A stretch of DNA of 64,000 nt from Streptomyces sp. Tu 3180. Lineage in GTDB: Bacteria > Actinomycetota > Actinomycetes > Streptomycetales > Streptomycetaceae. The notes beneath the pieces were generated by a model. The model was not told the DNA's origin. It searched no databases and saw only the letters and a program-made list of their open reading frames with translations. Location: contig NZ_WOXS01000002.1 in the NCBI RefSeq assembly GCF_009852415.1, positions 1,054,001-1,118,000 on the forward strand. Direction: 5' to 3'. A program made the translations under genes and the position numbers. Each line of letters begins with the position of its first letter. Positions within the stretch are counted from its first letter, which is position 1. Positions 52,873-62,716 of the stretch are shown here, one piece after another.

Positions 52873-54614
52873 TCAGTTCAGCGCCAGGACGGCGGCCACG
52901 GCCTCCCGCAGCACCGCCGACGGGTTCGGCACGGCCCCTTCGGAGCGCCAGGCGACGAAGCCGTCGGGACGGACCAGCACCGCGCCGTCCGCGGTGATCC
53001 CGTGCGCCCGGGCCCAGTCTGCGCCGTCCTCGGGGGTCAGTTCCGCGTCGGGGCCCTCGCCCACCCGGTACGCGTCGAGCGGTACGGACAGGTCGCCCGC
53101 GACCTTCGCCGCCGCGGTGTGCCAGTCGCAGGCGCTGTCCGCGGAGCTCAGCAGCACGCACGACCGCTCGTACAGGTCGAGCGTGGAGATCCGGGTGCCG
53201 GCGCGGTCCAGCCACACGTGCGGGGCGCGGCTGCCGGGTTCACCGGTCAGCATCACCCCGTCGGGGATGACCGGCGTCGCCGGGTCGGTGCCCAGGACCG
53301 CGCCGCGCGGGTAGCGGTAGCACAGCGCCACGTTGAGGATGCCGCCCGGCTTCATCCCGGGACCGCCGGGACCGCCGGGGCCGCCGGCTCCGGGACCACC
53401 GGGACCGCCGGGACCACCGGGACCGCCGGGCGCGGGAGCGCCGAGGGCGGGGGCCCCGGGGGCGGGGTGTACCCGGGGTGGCTGTGTTCGCTCGACCGGG
53501 AGGAGGCGCGGGCGCTGGTCGCCTCCGCGACGGGCCGCCGTTCGGCGTCGTAGGACTCCAGCAGTCCGGGCGCGGCCCAGCCGCCGAGCACGGCGGCCAG
53601 CTTCCAGGCGAGGTTGTGGGCGTCCTGGATACCGGTGTTGGAGCCGAACGCCCCCGTGGGCGACATCTCGTGGGCCGAGTCGCCGGCCAGGAACACCCGG
53701 CCGTCGGCGTACCGCTCGGCGACCCGCTCGGCGGCGTGCCAGGCGGCCCGGCCGGTGATCTTCACGTCGAGGTCCGGCACGCCGACGGCCCCGCGGATGT
53801 GGGCGACGCACCGTTCGTCGGTGAACTCCTCGAGGGTCTCGCCGTGTTCGGGGTGCCAGGGGGCGTGGAACACCCACTGCTCCCGGTTGTCGACCGGCAG
53901 CAGGGCTCCGTCGGCGTCCGGGTTGGTCAGGTAGCAGACGATGAACCGCCGGTCCCCGACGACGCCGGCGAGGTCGCGGGAGGTGAACGTGAGGCTCACG
54001 TTGTGGAACAGGTCGCCCGGGCCCTTCTGCCCGATGCCCAGCGACTCGCGGACGGGGCTGCGCGGGCCGTCGGCGGCGACGAGGTAGTCCGCCCGGATCC
54101 TGGTGTGCTCACCGGTCTCCCGGCTCTTGACCAGCGCCGTCACCCCCTCGGCGTCCTGCTCGAAGGACATCATCTCCGTCCCGAAGCGCAGGTCCCCGCC
54201 GAGCTCGCGGGCCCCCTCGAGGAGCACCGGCTCCAGGTCGTTCTGGCTGCACAGGCACCACCCGCTGGGGCTGAAGCGGGCGATCCCGCCGCCGGGGTCG
54301 ATCTCCTGGAGCAGCCACTCCCCCTCGTCGCCCACCAGGCTCGGGGTCTGCAGGATGCCGTGGTTGTCCGCGAGGACCGACGCGGCCCGGCCGATGCGCT
54401 GCTCGAGGCCGGCCGTCCGGAACAGCTCCATGGTGCGCACGTTGTTCCCCCGGCCGCGCGGATGGATCGAGGTGCCCGCGTGGCGTTCGACGAGCGTGTG
54501 CGGCACGCCGAGGCGCCCCAGGAACAGGGACATGGACAGGCCCACCAGAGAGCCGCCGACGATGAGGACCGGCGTGCGGTGGTCCGCCCGGCCGGCCGTA
54601 TCCGATCGATTCAT
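52873..54614 (-). pseudogene. whiEVIII: FAD-dependent monooxygenase, whiE-ORFVIII-like, frameshifted
   Basis: Aromatic polyketide hydroxylase of the PHBH-type class. From ATG 54614 (GGAGG 8 bp upstream) the first frame gives the FAD site (VLIVGGSLVGLSMSLFLGRLG), the DG-type motif VAADGPRSPVRESLGI and the second FAD motif GRVFLAGDSAHEMSPTGAFGSNTGIQDAHNLAWKL. Near residue 395 it enters a Pro/Gly-rich stretch and ends at a TGA. The rest (GGILNVALCYRYPRG to the thioredoxin-like C-terminal domain, stop 52873) lies in the next frame. The span is 3n+2, so one base is missing within the C/G-rich stretch 53360-53480. It is divergent from ORFI, as in S. coelicolor whiE. Confidence 0.85.
53352..53470. 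repeat. 9-bp GGT/GGC-GGT-CCC repeat within the monooxygenase gene
   Basis: Imperfect 9-bp units (minus strand GGCGGTCCC, GGTGGTCCC and variants) run through this stretch and would encode Gly-Gly-Pro repeats in the C-terminal frame, or Val-Pro/Ala-Val-Pro in the first frame. The frame change of the gene falls in or beside it. The nearby CCCCCGGGGCCCCC also invites slippage. Confidence 0.8.
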
Positions 54615-54709
54615 TGAAACGCCTCCAGCGTCGCCCTCGACGGGCTGTGGAAAGGGACGCACTTTTCATGCCCGGTGCGGGCCGGTTCGCGTCGGGGCGG
54701 CACCCGTAT

Positions 54710-54739
54710 GACACGGGGTTCACCCACCTGCCCCGTGTC
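54710..54739. promoter_or_regulatory. Inverted repeat in the whiE divergent promoter region
   Basis: GACACGGGG (54710-54718) and CCCCGTGTC (54731-54739) are perfect 9-bp arms whose centres are 21 bp apart (two helical turns). It lies between the monooxygenase start (54614) and ORFI (54847) and may be an operator for a developmental regulator, or a leader hairpin. Confidence 0.45.
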
Positions 54740-54846
54740 GCTCGCGCACTCCGGAAAGTCCCGTCAACGATCGACTCATGGCGACCCCGGCCCTTCGGAC
54801 ACGGCGGTCGTTCCTGACCTTCCGAAGAAGAGGAGAGGTGCGCCGG

Positions 54847-55971
54847 ATGACCATGTCGGCACGTATATCGCAGTCGGCGTTCGACGGCTCGAGGCTGCGG
54901 GTGATCCTGCTGCTCGACCTGCACGAGGGCGCCCAGGAGCAGTTCCTCGAGGCGTACGAGCACATGCGCAACAAGGTCGCGTCCGTACCCGGTCACATCA
55001 GTGACCAACTGTGCCAGTCGATCGAGAACCCCTCGCAGTGGCTGATCACCAGCGAGTGGGAGAGCGCCCTGCCGTTCCTCGCGTGGGTGAACAGCGAGGA
55101 GCACATCCAGATCGTCAGGCCGATGCACAGCTGCGTCCGGGACACCCGGTCGATGCGCTACAGCGTCCTGCACGAGACCCACCCGGAACGGCCGCTCACC
55201 CCCGAGGCCGCGGAGGCGGGCCTCCAGAAGGTGGCCCGCGTGGGCGCCAGTGTGACCCGCCACGCCCTCACCTTCACCGTCAAGCCGGGATCCGAGTCCA
55301 AGGTCGTGGACATCCTGGCCAACTACGACGCCCCCGAGACGCGGATCAACGACATCACGCGATTGCACCGCACCTCGCTCTTCATGCACGGCAACCGCGT
55401 CGTGCGGGCCGTGGAGGTGGAGGGCGACCTGCTGGCCACGCTGTGCCACGTGGCCGGCCAGCCCGAGGTCCAGGCGGTGGAGGAGGCCATCAACCCCCAT
55501 CTGGAGCAGGACCGGGACCTGTCCGACTACGACTCCGCGCGAGTGTTCTTCACCCGGGCGGCGCTCCCGGCCATGCAGCACGTGATGGCAGGCCGCCCGG
55601 AACCCGCCGGCCTGCGGCGGCACATGCTGTACTACCCGGCCCTGGCGGGCCGGGGCCTGGAGCTGGCCCGGTTCCTCGCCCGGCAGGACGAGGCCGCGGC
55701 GAACGACCCGGACTCCCCGGTGTACGCGAGCACCGTCTTCCAGCGCGACGACGTCGTGACCCGCATGATCGACGTCACCGGCGAGCTCGATCGCGACCCC
55801 GCCGCCGCCCTCGGCATCAAGGGCCCGGGCAAGGCGGCCGAGCTGGAGCGTCTCCTGGACGGCGCCGCCATCGGCGTCGAGGGCTCCCTGGACTCGGAGC
55901 GCACCCTGCACCGGCTCCTGGCGCACGCCGACATGATGCCCGTCACCGACCGCATCTCGGCGGATTCCTGA
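54847..55971 (+). CDS. whiEI: SchA/CurD-like domain protein, whiE ORFI
   Basis: 374 residues from ATG 54847 with GAGGAGAGG upstream. It carries repeated dimeric alpha-beta-barrel-like parts: RVILLLDLHEGAQEQFLEAYEHMRNKVASVPGHISDQL (outline), then a second copy FTVKPGSESKVVDILANYDAPET ... SLFMHGNRVVRAVEVEG. These SchA/CurD-type proteins come first in spore pigment clusters (whiE, sch, cur). Their precise step is unsettled; a cyclase or accessory monooxygenase-like role is proposed. The gene order I-VII here matches whiE. Confidence 0.9.
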   Translation: MTMSARISQSAFDGSRLRVILLLDLHEGAQEQFLEAYEHMRNKVASVPGHISDQLCQSIENPSQWLITSEWESALPFLAWVNSEEHIQIVRPMHSCVRDTRSMRYSVLHETHPERPLTPEAAEAGLQKVARVGASVTRHALTFTVKPGSESKVVDILANYDAPETRINDITRLHRTSLFMHGNRVVRAVEVEGDLLATLCHVAGQPEVQAVEEAINPHLEQDRDLSDYDSARVFFTRAALPAMQHVMAGRPEPAGLRRHMLYYPALAGRGLELARFLARQDEAAANDPDSPVYASTVFQRDDVVTRMIDVTGELDRDPAAALGIKGPGKAAELERLLDGAAIGVEGSLDSERTLHRLLAHADMMPVTDRISADS

Positions 55972-56041
55972 CGGCCGACCGTGGTGACGTCCGCGGCCGT
56001 GTCCGCCCGGACGTCACCGCTCCCATCCGGAGGTATCAACC

Positions 56042-56509
56042 ATGTCCAAACAGCATCCACGCATCGTGGACCTGAGCGAGACGGAACCCAACCGAAGGCG
56101 CGGAGGTGACCTCAGGACCCTGCTCACGCCGGCCACCGTGGGATCCACCAGCGGTTTCATGGGCCTGGCCATCATCCAGCCCGGCGAGCGCATCGGCGAG
56201 CACTACCACCCGTACTCCGAGGAGTTCGTGTACGTCGTCAGCGGTGCGCTCGAGGTGGACCTGGACGGCGAGCCGTTCGCGCTCCGGTCCGACCAGGGGC
56301 TGATGATCCCGGTCGACATGCGGCACCGCTTCCGCAACGTCGGCGACCAGGAGGCCCGCATGGTCTTCCACCTGGGTCCGCTCGCCCCGCATCCGAGCCT
56401 CGGTCACGTCGACACGGAGGAGAACGAAGAAGCGGCGTCCGGGCCGCAGTTGACGGTCGGCGGACCGGAGCACGGCCGGCCGTCCGAGCCCAGTGGGGCC
56501 ATAAAATGA
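56042..56509 (+). CDS. whiEII: Cupin domain protein, whiE ORFII
   Basis: 155 residues. Cupin motif 1 is [26 protein letters not shown] (two His and Glu for a metal) and motif 2 is [33 protein letters not shown]. This family accompanies type II PKS genes for spore pigments; its role may be a cyclisation or oxidation step. GGAGG lies 7 bp before the ATG. It overlaps the KS-alpha start by 4 bp (ATGA). Confidence 0.92.
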   Translation: MSKQHPRIVDLSETEPNRRRGGDLRTLLTPATVGSTSGFMGLAIIQPGERIGEHYHPYSEEFVYVVSGALEVDLDGEPFALRSDQGLMIPVDMRHRFRNVGDQEARMVFHLGPLAPHPSLGHVDTEENEEAASGPQLTVGGPEHGRPSEPSGAIK

Positions 56510-57774
56510 CCCGGCGAGTGGCCGTCACCGGTACGGGTGTGGTCGCTCCCGGCGGCATCGGTGCGCCGGCCTTCTGGGACCTCCTCGCGGCCGGCCGTAC
56601 CGCGACGCGCGGCATCTCCCTGTTCGATCCGGCGGGACTGCGCTCGCGCATAGCCGCCGAGTGCGACTTCGACCCCTACGAGCACGGCCTGGACGTGGAC
56701 CTGTGCCAGCACGCGGACCGGTACGTCCAGTTCGCCGTGGTCGCCGCCCGGGAGGCCGTCCGCGAGGCCGGGCTCGACGTCGAGGCCCGGGACCCGTGGC
56801 GCACCGCCGTCTCCCTGGGCAGCGCGGTCGGCGGCACCACCCGTCTGGAGCACGACTACGTCCTGGTCAGCGAGCACGGCAAGCGCTGGGACGTGGACCA
56901 CCGGGCGGCCGAGCCGAAGCTCCACCTGGCGTTCCAGCCGAGCACGCTCGCCTCGGTCGTCGCCGAGCAGTTCGGCGCCCGGGGCCCGGTGCAGACGGTC
57001 TCCACCGGCTGCACCTCCGGGCTCGACGCGGTCGGCTACGCCTTCCACACCATCGCCGAGGGCCGGGCCGACGTCTGCATAGCGGGGGCGTCGGACTCGC
57101 CGATCTCACCGATCACGATGGCGTGCTTCGACGCCATCAAGGCGACCTCGTCCAACAACGACGACCCCGAGCACGCCTCCCGGCCGTTCGACGCCCGCCG
57201 CGACGGCTTCGTGATGGGCGAGGGCGCGGCGGTGCTCGTCCTGGAGGAGTACGAGCACGCCCGGGCCCGCGGCGCGGAGATCCTCTGCGAGATCGGCGGC
57301 TACGCCACCTACGGCAACGCCTACCACATGACCGGTCTGACCAGTGAGGGACTGGAGATGGCCCGGGCGATCGACACCACGCTCGACCAGGCCCGGATCG
57401 ATCCCACGCTGATCGACTACGTCAACGCGCACGGCTCCGGCACCCGGCAGAACGACCGGCACGAGACGGCCGCGGTGAAGCGGTCCCTGGGCGCGCACGC
57501 CTACGACACGCCCATGAGCTCCATCAAGTCGATGGTGGGGCACTCGCTGGGCGCGATCGGCGCCATCGAGGTGGTCGCCTGCGTCCTCGCGCTGCGGCAC
57601 CAGGTCGTGCCGCCGACGGCGAACTACGAGACCCCCGACCCGGAGTGCGACCTGGACTACGTGCCGCGCACCGCCCGCCCGCGGAAGCTGAACAACGTGC
57701 TCTCCGTCGGCAGCGGTTTCGGCGGTTTCCAGTCCGCGGTGCTGCTGACCGGGCCGGGCGGGAGGACACGATGA
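56506..57774 (+). CDS. whiEIII: Type II PKS ketosynthase alpha, whiE ORFIII
   Basis: 422 residues. The catalytic Cys is Cys169 ([15 protein letters not shown]), with the His residues expected at [14 protein letters not shown] and [16 protein letters not shown]-alpha condenses malonyl units on the ACP with KS-beta as chain-length partner, giving the aromatic backbone of the grey spore pigment. The 3' end overlaps the KS-beta ATG (ATGA). Confidence 0.96.
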   Translation: MTRRVAVTGTGVVAPGGIGAPAFWDLLAAGRTATRGISLFDPAGLRSRIAAECDFDPYEHGLDVDLCQHADRYVQFAVVAAREAVREAGLDVEARDPWRTAVSLGSAVGGTTRLEHDYVLVSEHGKRWDVDHRAAEPKLHLAFQPSTLASVVAEQFGARGPVQTVSTGCTSGLDAVGYAFHTIAEGRADVCIAGASDSPISPITMACFDAIKATSSNNDDPEHASRPFDARRDGFVMGEGAAVLVLEEYEHARARGAEILCEIGGYATYGNAYHMTGLTSEGLEMARAIDTTLDQARIDPTLIDYVNAHGSGTRQNDRHETAAVKRSLGAHAYDTPMSSIKSMVGHSLGAIGAIEVVACVLALRHQVVPPTANYETPDPECDLDYVPRTARPRKLNNVLSVGSGFGGFQSAVLLTGPGGRTR

Positions 57775-59018
57775 GCAATCAGCGCTCCCCGGGCGCGGCC
57801 GTCACCGGCATGGGTGTGATCGCGCCCAACGGACTGCGGACCGACGCCTACTGGAAGTCCGTCAGCGAAGGCGTCCCCGTACTGGACCGGATCACCCGCG
57901 AGGGCTGCGACCACCTGCCGCTCCGCGTCGCGGGCGAGGTCCGGGGATTCGACGCGGCGGCCCTCGTCGAGGAGAGGTTCCTGGTCCAGACCGACCGGTT
58001 CAGCCACTTCGCGATGGCCGCGGCCGCCCTCGCCCTCGACGACGCGGGCCTCGGCGGCGGTGATCCTTCGGAGCCGTTCTCCGTCGGCGTGGTGACCGCC
58101 GCCGGTTCGGGCGGCGGCGAGTTCGGCCAGCGCGAGCTGCAGAAGCTGTGGGGACAGGGCTCGAAGTTCGTCGGCCCGTACCAGTCCATCGCCTGGTTCT
58201 ACGCGGCGAGCACCGGCCAGATCTCCATCCGCGGCGGCTTCAAGGGGCCGTGCGGGGTGGTGGCGAGCGACGAGGCCGGCGGTCTCGACTCCCTCGCGCA
58301 CGCGGCCCGCGCGGTGCGGCGCGGCACCGGCACGATGGTCGTGGGCGCCGCGGAGGCGCCCCTCGCCCCGTACTCGATGGTGTGCCAGCTCGGCTACCCC
58401 GAGCTCAGCACCGTCGACGACCCCGAGCGCGCCTACCGCCCGTTCACCTCGCAGGCCTGCGGTTTCGTGCCCGCCGAGGGCGGCGCCCTGCTCGTCGTCG
58501 AGGACGAGGACCGGGCCCGGGAGCGCGGGGTGCAGGTCCGGGCCACCGTGGCCGGGCACGCCGCCACCTTCACCGGGGCCTCCCGCTGGGAGGAGTCCCG
58601 GGAGGGCCTCGCCCGCGCGATCCGCGGCGCCCTCGACGAGGCGGGCTGCGCCCCGGAGGAGGTCGACGTCGTGTTCGCGGACGCCCTGGGCGTCCCGGAG
58701 GCGGACCGCGCCGAGGCGCTGGCGATCGCCGACGCCCTGGGCGCGCACGGCACCCGGGTGCCCGTCACCGCGCCCAAGACCGGCATCGGGCGCGCCCACT
58801 GCGCGGCGCCCGTGCTGGACACGGTGGCCGCCGTGCTCGCCATGGAACACGGTCAGGTGCCGCCCACGCCCAACGTGTCCGACGTCTGCCACGACCTCGA
58901 CCTGGTGACGTCGCGCGCTCGCCCCGCCGAGCTGCGCACCGCCCTCGTCCTCAGCCGAGGACTGATGGGCTCCAACGCGGCGCTGGTCGTGCGCCGCGGT
59001 GGCCAATCCGCCCGGTAG
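57771..59018 (+). CDS. whiEIV: Type II PKS chain-length factor (KS-beta), whiE ORFIV
   Basis: 415 residues with the ketosynthase fold but no catalytic Cys: the aligned place reads [13 protein letters not shown], where Glu stands in the position of Cys (usually Gln in chain-length factors). The rest is typical ([24 protein letters not shown] lid, [16 protein letters not shown]). It pairs with KS-alpha and sets chain length. Its start overlaps KS-alpha by 4 bp. Confidence 0.95.
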   Translation: MSNQRSPGAAVTGMGVIAPNGLRTDAYWKSVSEGVPVLDRITREGCDHLPLRVAGEVRGFDAAALVEERFLVQTDRFSHFAMAAAALALDDAGLGGGDPSEPFSVGVVTAAGSGGGEFGQRELQKLWGQGSKFVGPYQSIAWFYAASTGQISIRGGFKGPCGVVASDEAGGLDSLAHAARAVRRGTGTMVVGAAEAPLAPYSMVCQLGYPELSTVDDPERAYRPFTSQACGFVPAEGGALLVVEDEDRARERGVQVRATVAGHAATFTGASRWEESREGLARAIRGALDEAGCAPEEVDVVFADALGVPEADRAEALAIADALGAHGTRVPVTAPKTGIGRAHCAAPVLDTVAAVLAMEHGQVPPTPNVSDVCHDLDLVTSRARPAELRTALVLSRGLMGSNAALVVRRGGQSAR

Positions 59019-59043
59019 GACGGGCAGGGAAGGAGCAGTCCCC

Positions 59044-59788
<745 letters not shown>

Positions 59789-59816
59789 GCGCCGGACCAG
59801 AGGAAGGACGCACCCG

Positions 59817-60152
59817 ATGCACCACGCCCTCATCGTCGCCCGGATGAAGCCCGGTTCGGCTCCGAAGATCGCCGAGGTGTTCGCCGCCTCCGACCGCGGT
59901 GAACTCCCCCACCTGATCGGCGTCAGCCGGCGCAGCCTCTTCCAGTTCGGCGACGACGTGTACCTGCACCTCATCGAGGCCGAGCAGGACCCGGCGCCCG
60001 CCATCGCGAAGGTGGCCTCGCACCCCGAGTTCCGCGGCATCAGCCAGCGGCTGGAGGCGTACGTCAGCGCGTACGACCCCGCCACCTGGCGCAGCCCGAA
60101 GGACGCCATGGCGCAGTGCTTCTACCGCTGGGAGCGCGGCGCCGGCTCCTGA
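59817..60152 (+). CDS. whiEVII: TcmI-type polyketide cyclase, whiE ORFVII
   Basis: 111 residues from ATG 59817 with GAGGAAGGA upstream. HHALIVARMKPGSAPKIAEVFAASDRGELPHLIGVSRRSLFQFGDDVYLHLIEAE is the ferredoxin-like dimer of TcmI cyclases, ending with PATWRSPKDAMAQCFYRWER. It closes later rings of the pigment chain. It is the last gene of the plus-strand pigment operon, followed by a strong hairpin. Confidence 0.93.
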   Translation: MHHALIVARMKPGSAPKIAEVFAASDRGELPHLIGVSRRSLFQFGDDVYLHLIEAEQDPAPAIAKVASHPEFRGISQRLEAYVSAYDPATWRSPKDAMAQCFYRWERGAGS

Positions 60153-60168
60153 GCGCCGGCTCGGTGAA

Positions 60169-60225
60169 CCGACCCCGAGGCCGCCGGTCCCGCGTCTGAC
60201 GCGGAGCCGGCGGCCTCGGGGTCGG
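60169..60225. terminator. Bidirectional terminator after the pigment cluster
   Basis: CCGACCCCGAGGCCGCCGG (60169-60187) pairs base for base with CCGGCGGCCTCGGGGTCGG (60207-60225): a 19-bp stem with a 19-base loop that itself contains CGCGTC/GACGCG. It lies between the convergent cyclase and methyltransferase genes. Confidence 0.9.
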
Positions 60226-60239
60226 GTCGCGCGGGCGGT

Positions 60240-61268
60240 TCAGCCGGGGACGGTGCACTCGAAGGCGTGGAGATAGGCGTTGACCGGCTGGACCTCGTGG
60301 ATCTCCAGGCCCGCGTCGGTCAGGCGGTCGGTCATGCTCTGCCGGGTGTGCTTCGCACCGCCGACGTTGAGGAGCAGCAGCAGGTCCATGGCGGTGGTGA
60401 ACCGCATCGACGGGGTGTCGTCCACCAGGTTCTCGATGACGACGACCCGGGCCCCGGGCCGCGCCGCCCGGCGGACGTTGGCCAGGGCCCTGCGGGTGCT
60501 GTCGTCGTCCCACTCCAGGACGTTCTTGATGACGTACACGTCCGCCCGGACGGGAATGGACTCACGGCAGTCCCCGGCCACGACCTCGGCGCGGTCGGCG
60601 AGCGCACCGCCCTCGCACAGCCGCGGATCGGCGTTCTCGACGACGCCCGGCAGGTCGAGCAGGGTGCCGTGGAGGTGGGGGTGCTTCTCCAGGAGGCTGG
60701 CCAGGACGTGCCCCTGGCCGCCCCCGATGTCCACCACCGAGGAGGCGTCGCCGAGGTCGAGCAGCCGGGCGACGTCGCGCGCCGACTGCTCGCTGGACGT
60801 CGTCATGGCCCGGTTGAACACGTGCGCGGACTCGGGGGCCGCCTCGTTGAGGTACTCGAAGAACTCCCGCTCGTACACGTCCTCGAAGACGCTGCGGCCG
60901 GAGCGCACGGCCTCGTCGAGCAGCGGCCAGACGTTCCAGGTCCACGGCTCGGTGCACCACAGGGCGATGTACCGCAGGCTGTGCGGGTCGTCCTCGCGCA
61001 GCAGCCGGGACGTCTCGGTGTGCTCGAACGTGTCGTCGGGGTTCTCGGCGAAGACACCCTGGCAGGCCAGCGCGCGCAGCAGCCGCCGCAGGGTGTGCGG
61101 CTGGGTCTTCACCGCCGCCGCCAGGTCGTCCACGGTCATGGGGGTGTCGCCCAGCGCGTCCGCCACGCCCAGGCGGACGGCCGCGCGTACGGCGGCGGCG
61201 CACGCCGCCCCGAAGACGAGCTCCCGCAGCCGCATGGGCGGCGGGGGAGCCGGATCAACGGTCGTCAT
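60240..61268 (-). CDS. O-methyltransferase (acetylserotonin/hydroxyneurosporene type)
   Basis: 342 residues from ATG 61268 (GCGAGG upstream). An N-terminal dimerisation winged helix (LGVADALGDTPMTVDDLAAAVKTQPHTLRRLLRALACQGVF) precedes the SAM domain: SSVVDIGGGQGHVLASLLEKHPHLHGTLLDLP, VVAGDCRESIP, ADVYVIKNVLEWDDD and RVVVIENLVDD. This is the type used on polyketide phenols. Location on the other side of the terminator next to whiE-like genes suggests, but does not prove, tailoring of the pigment. It probably shares a transcript with nothing else. Confidence 0.9.
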   Translation of the reverse strand: MTTVDPAPPPPMRLRELVFGAACAAAVRAAVRLGVADALGDTPMTVDDLAAAVKTQPHTLRRLLRALACQGVFAENPDDTFEHTETSRLLREDDPHSLRYIALWCTEPWTWNVWPLLDEAVRSGRSVFEDVYEREFFEYLNEAAPESAHVFNRAMTTSSEQSARDVARLLDLGDASSVVDIGGGQGHVLASLLEKHPHLHGTLLDLPGVVENADPRLCEGGALADRAEVVAGDCRESIPVRADVYVIKNVLEWDDDSTRRALANVRRAARPGARVVVIENLVDDTPSMRFTTAMDLLLLLNVGGAKHTRQSMTDRLTDAGLEIHEVQPVNAYLHAFECTVPG

Positions 61269-61315
61269 CCGTTGCCTCGCTTCTGCTGTCGTGCGGTCTG
61301 TGGGGGGCGGGCCGG

Positions 61316-62374
61316 TCAGCACATTCCGGCGGGTTCGGAGAGCGTGCAGGTGTTGCGGCTGAACGTGTTGGTCCCGGTGGTGTCCCGGTCGACCAGGTCG
61401 GCCGGGCCGTTGCCCGTCACCAGGTTGTCGCGGACCGCGTTGCGCTCGCCGGGGACGCCGACCAGGCTCTTGAAGAGCACGATGCCGCCGGACAGCGGGG
61501 ACGTGCCCTTGTTGCCCTGGACCAGGTTCCAGGCCACCAGCGTCTCCTCGGCGCCGGTGAGGACGATGCCCGAGCCCTGCAGGAAGGGCAGCCGCGGCGT
61601 CTTGGGGCAGTACTTGTTGTTGGCGTGGATGTGGTTGCGCGTCACGCTCAGGTCGCCGGTCCGCGGCTCGGTCTCGTCGCCCACCACGAACACGGCGGCG
61701 CAGTTGCCGGTGGCCTCGTTGCGGTCGACGGTCAGGTTCCGCAGCCGCCGCACGGTGACGCCGACCCGGTTGCCGGCCGTCCGGTTGTACCGGATCACCG
61801 TCTTCCCGGCGTCCCGGGCGCCTTCCTCGGTGTCGACGGTGTTGGCCACGAACAGTCCGGCGTCGCCGTTCTTCTCGACCACGTTGTGGCTGAGCACGCT
61901 GCGGACGGAGCGTTCCTCGGCGATGCCCCACTGGCCGTTCTTCTCGGCGGTCACCTGCTGGACCTTCAGCCGGTCGGTCCCGGTGGCCCACAGCCCGTTC
62001 TTCCGGAAGCCCCGCAGCGTCAGCGCGCTCACGGTGACGCGCTCGACGGGCTTCTTGTCGGTGCCGGTCACGCAGATGCCGTTGCCCGCCTCGGCGCAGG
62101 CGCCCTTGGCGGAGTCCGGGCCGGGCACCAGGACGGTGCGGTGGGCGCCGTGGCCGCGCAGGGTCAGCCTCGGCACGGTGATGTCGACGCTCTCCTTGTA
62201 GGTGCCGGGCGAGAGGAGGACGGTGTCCCCCGGCTCCGCGGCGTCCACGGCTTTCTGGATCGATTCCCCGGGCTGCACGCGGTGCACGGTCGGGGTGTCG
62301 GCCGGAGGGGCGGCGCCCAGTCCCGCGGCCACGGCGGCGGCGCACGCGAGGTACGCGATGTGTCGTCTGGTCAT
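61316..62374 (-). CDS. Secreted right-handed beta-helix protein
   Basis: 352 residues: a signal peptide (MTRRHIAYLACAAAVAAGLGA), then a start typical of the NosD/pectate-lyase-like fold (HRVQPGESIQKAVDAAEPGDTVLLSPGTYKESVDI) and many coils (VTVSALTLRGFRKNGLWATGTDRLKVQQVTAEKNGQWGIAEE ... outline) up to a C-terminal Cys pair. Such proteins bind or cut polysaccharide; catalytic residues cannot be assigned. It lies 48 bp upstream of the O-methyltransferase on the same strand. Confidence 0.85.
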   Translation of the reverse strand: MTRRHIAYLACAAAVAAGLGAAPPADTPTVHRVQPGESIQKAVDAAEPGDTVLLSPGTYKESVDITVPRLTLRGHGAHRTVLVPGPDSAKGACAEAGNGICVTGTDKKPVERVTVSALTLRGFRKNGLWATGTDRLKVQQVTAEKNGQWGIAEERSVRSVLSHNVVEKNGDAGLFVANTVDTEEGARDAGKTVIRYNRTAGNRVGVTVRRLRNLTVDRNEATGNCAAVFVVGDETEPRTGDLSVTRNHIHANNKYCPKTPRLPFLQGSGIVLTGAEETLVAWNLVQGNKGTSPLSGGIVLFKSLVGVPGERNAVRDNLVTGNGPADLVDRDTTGTNTFSRNTCTLSEPAGMC

Positions 62375-62716
62375 GTGCCGAAGCTATGAGCGGGGATTGC
62401 GCCCCGCCACCGGTGATCACCCAGGTGGGCAGGGGCACGGGGGCGCGGGGTGGTGGCCGTCGCGCGGGGGCGGAGCGCGTCCGCGTCGGGGCGGGCGGGG
62501 TGGCACGGCACCGTCCGCCGGCCGGACCGGCCGGCGGACACCGTGATCGCACCGTGACGGCATCCACGGATGCTCGATCCTGCTCGGAAGTGCCTCCTAT
62601 CGAGCACATATTGACATGCATGCGCCGAACCCGCAGAGTCATGCCCCGACAGTCCCCGCAGTCCCGACAGTGCACCGGCAGTGATGCAAGCCACCCCATC
62701 GAGGAGTGTTGCCGTC
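62375..62716. promoter_or_regulatory. Divergent region, beta-helix protein / GH109-like gene
   Basis: This 342-bp gap has no supported gene. TTGACA at 62611-62616, in an AT-rich patch, is a possible -35 for the plus-strand gene; no good -10 follows at 16-18 bp. A run of four near-repeats of CAGTCCC/CAGTGC (62643-62682) precedes the ribosome-binding site GAGGAG at 62701. Confidence 0.45.
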
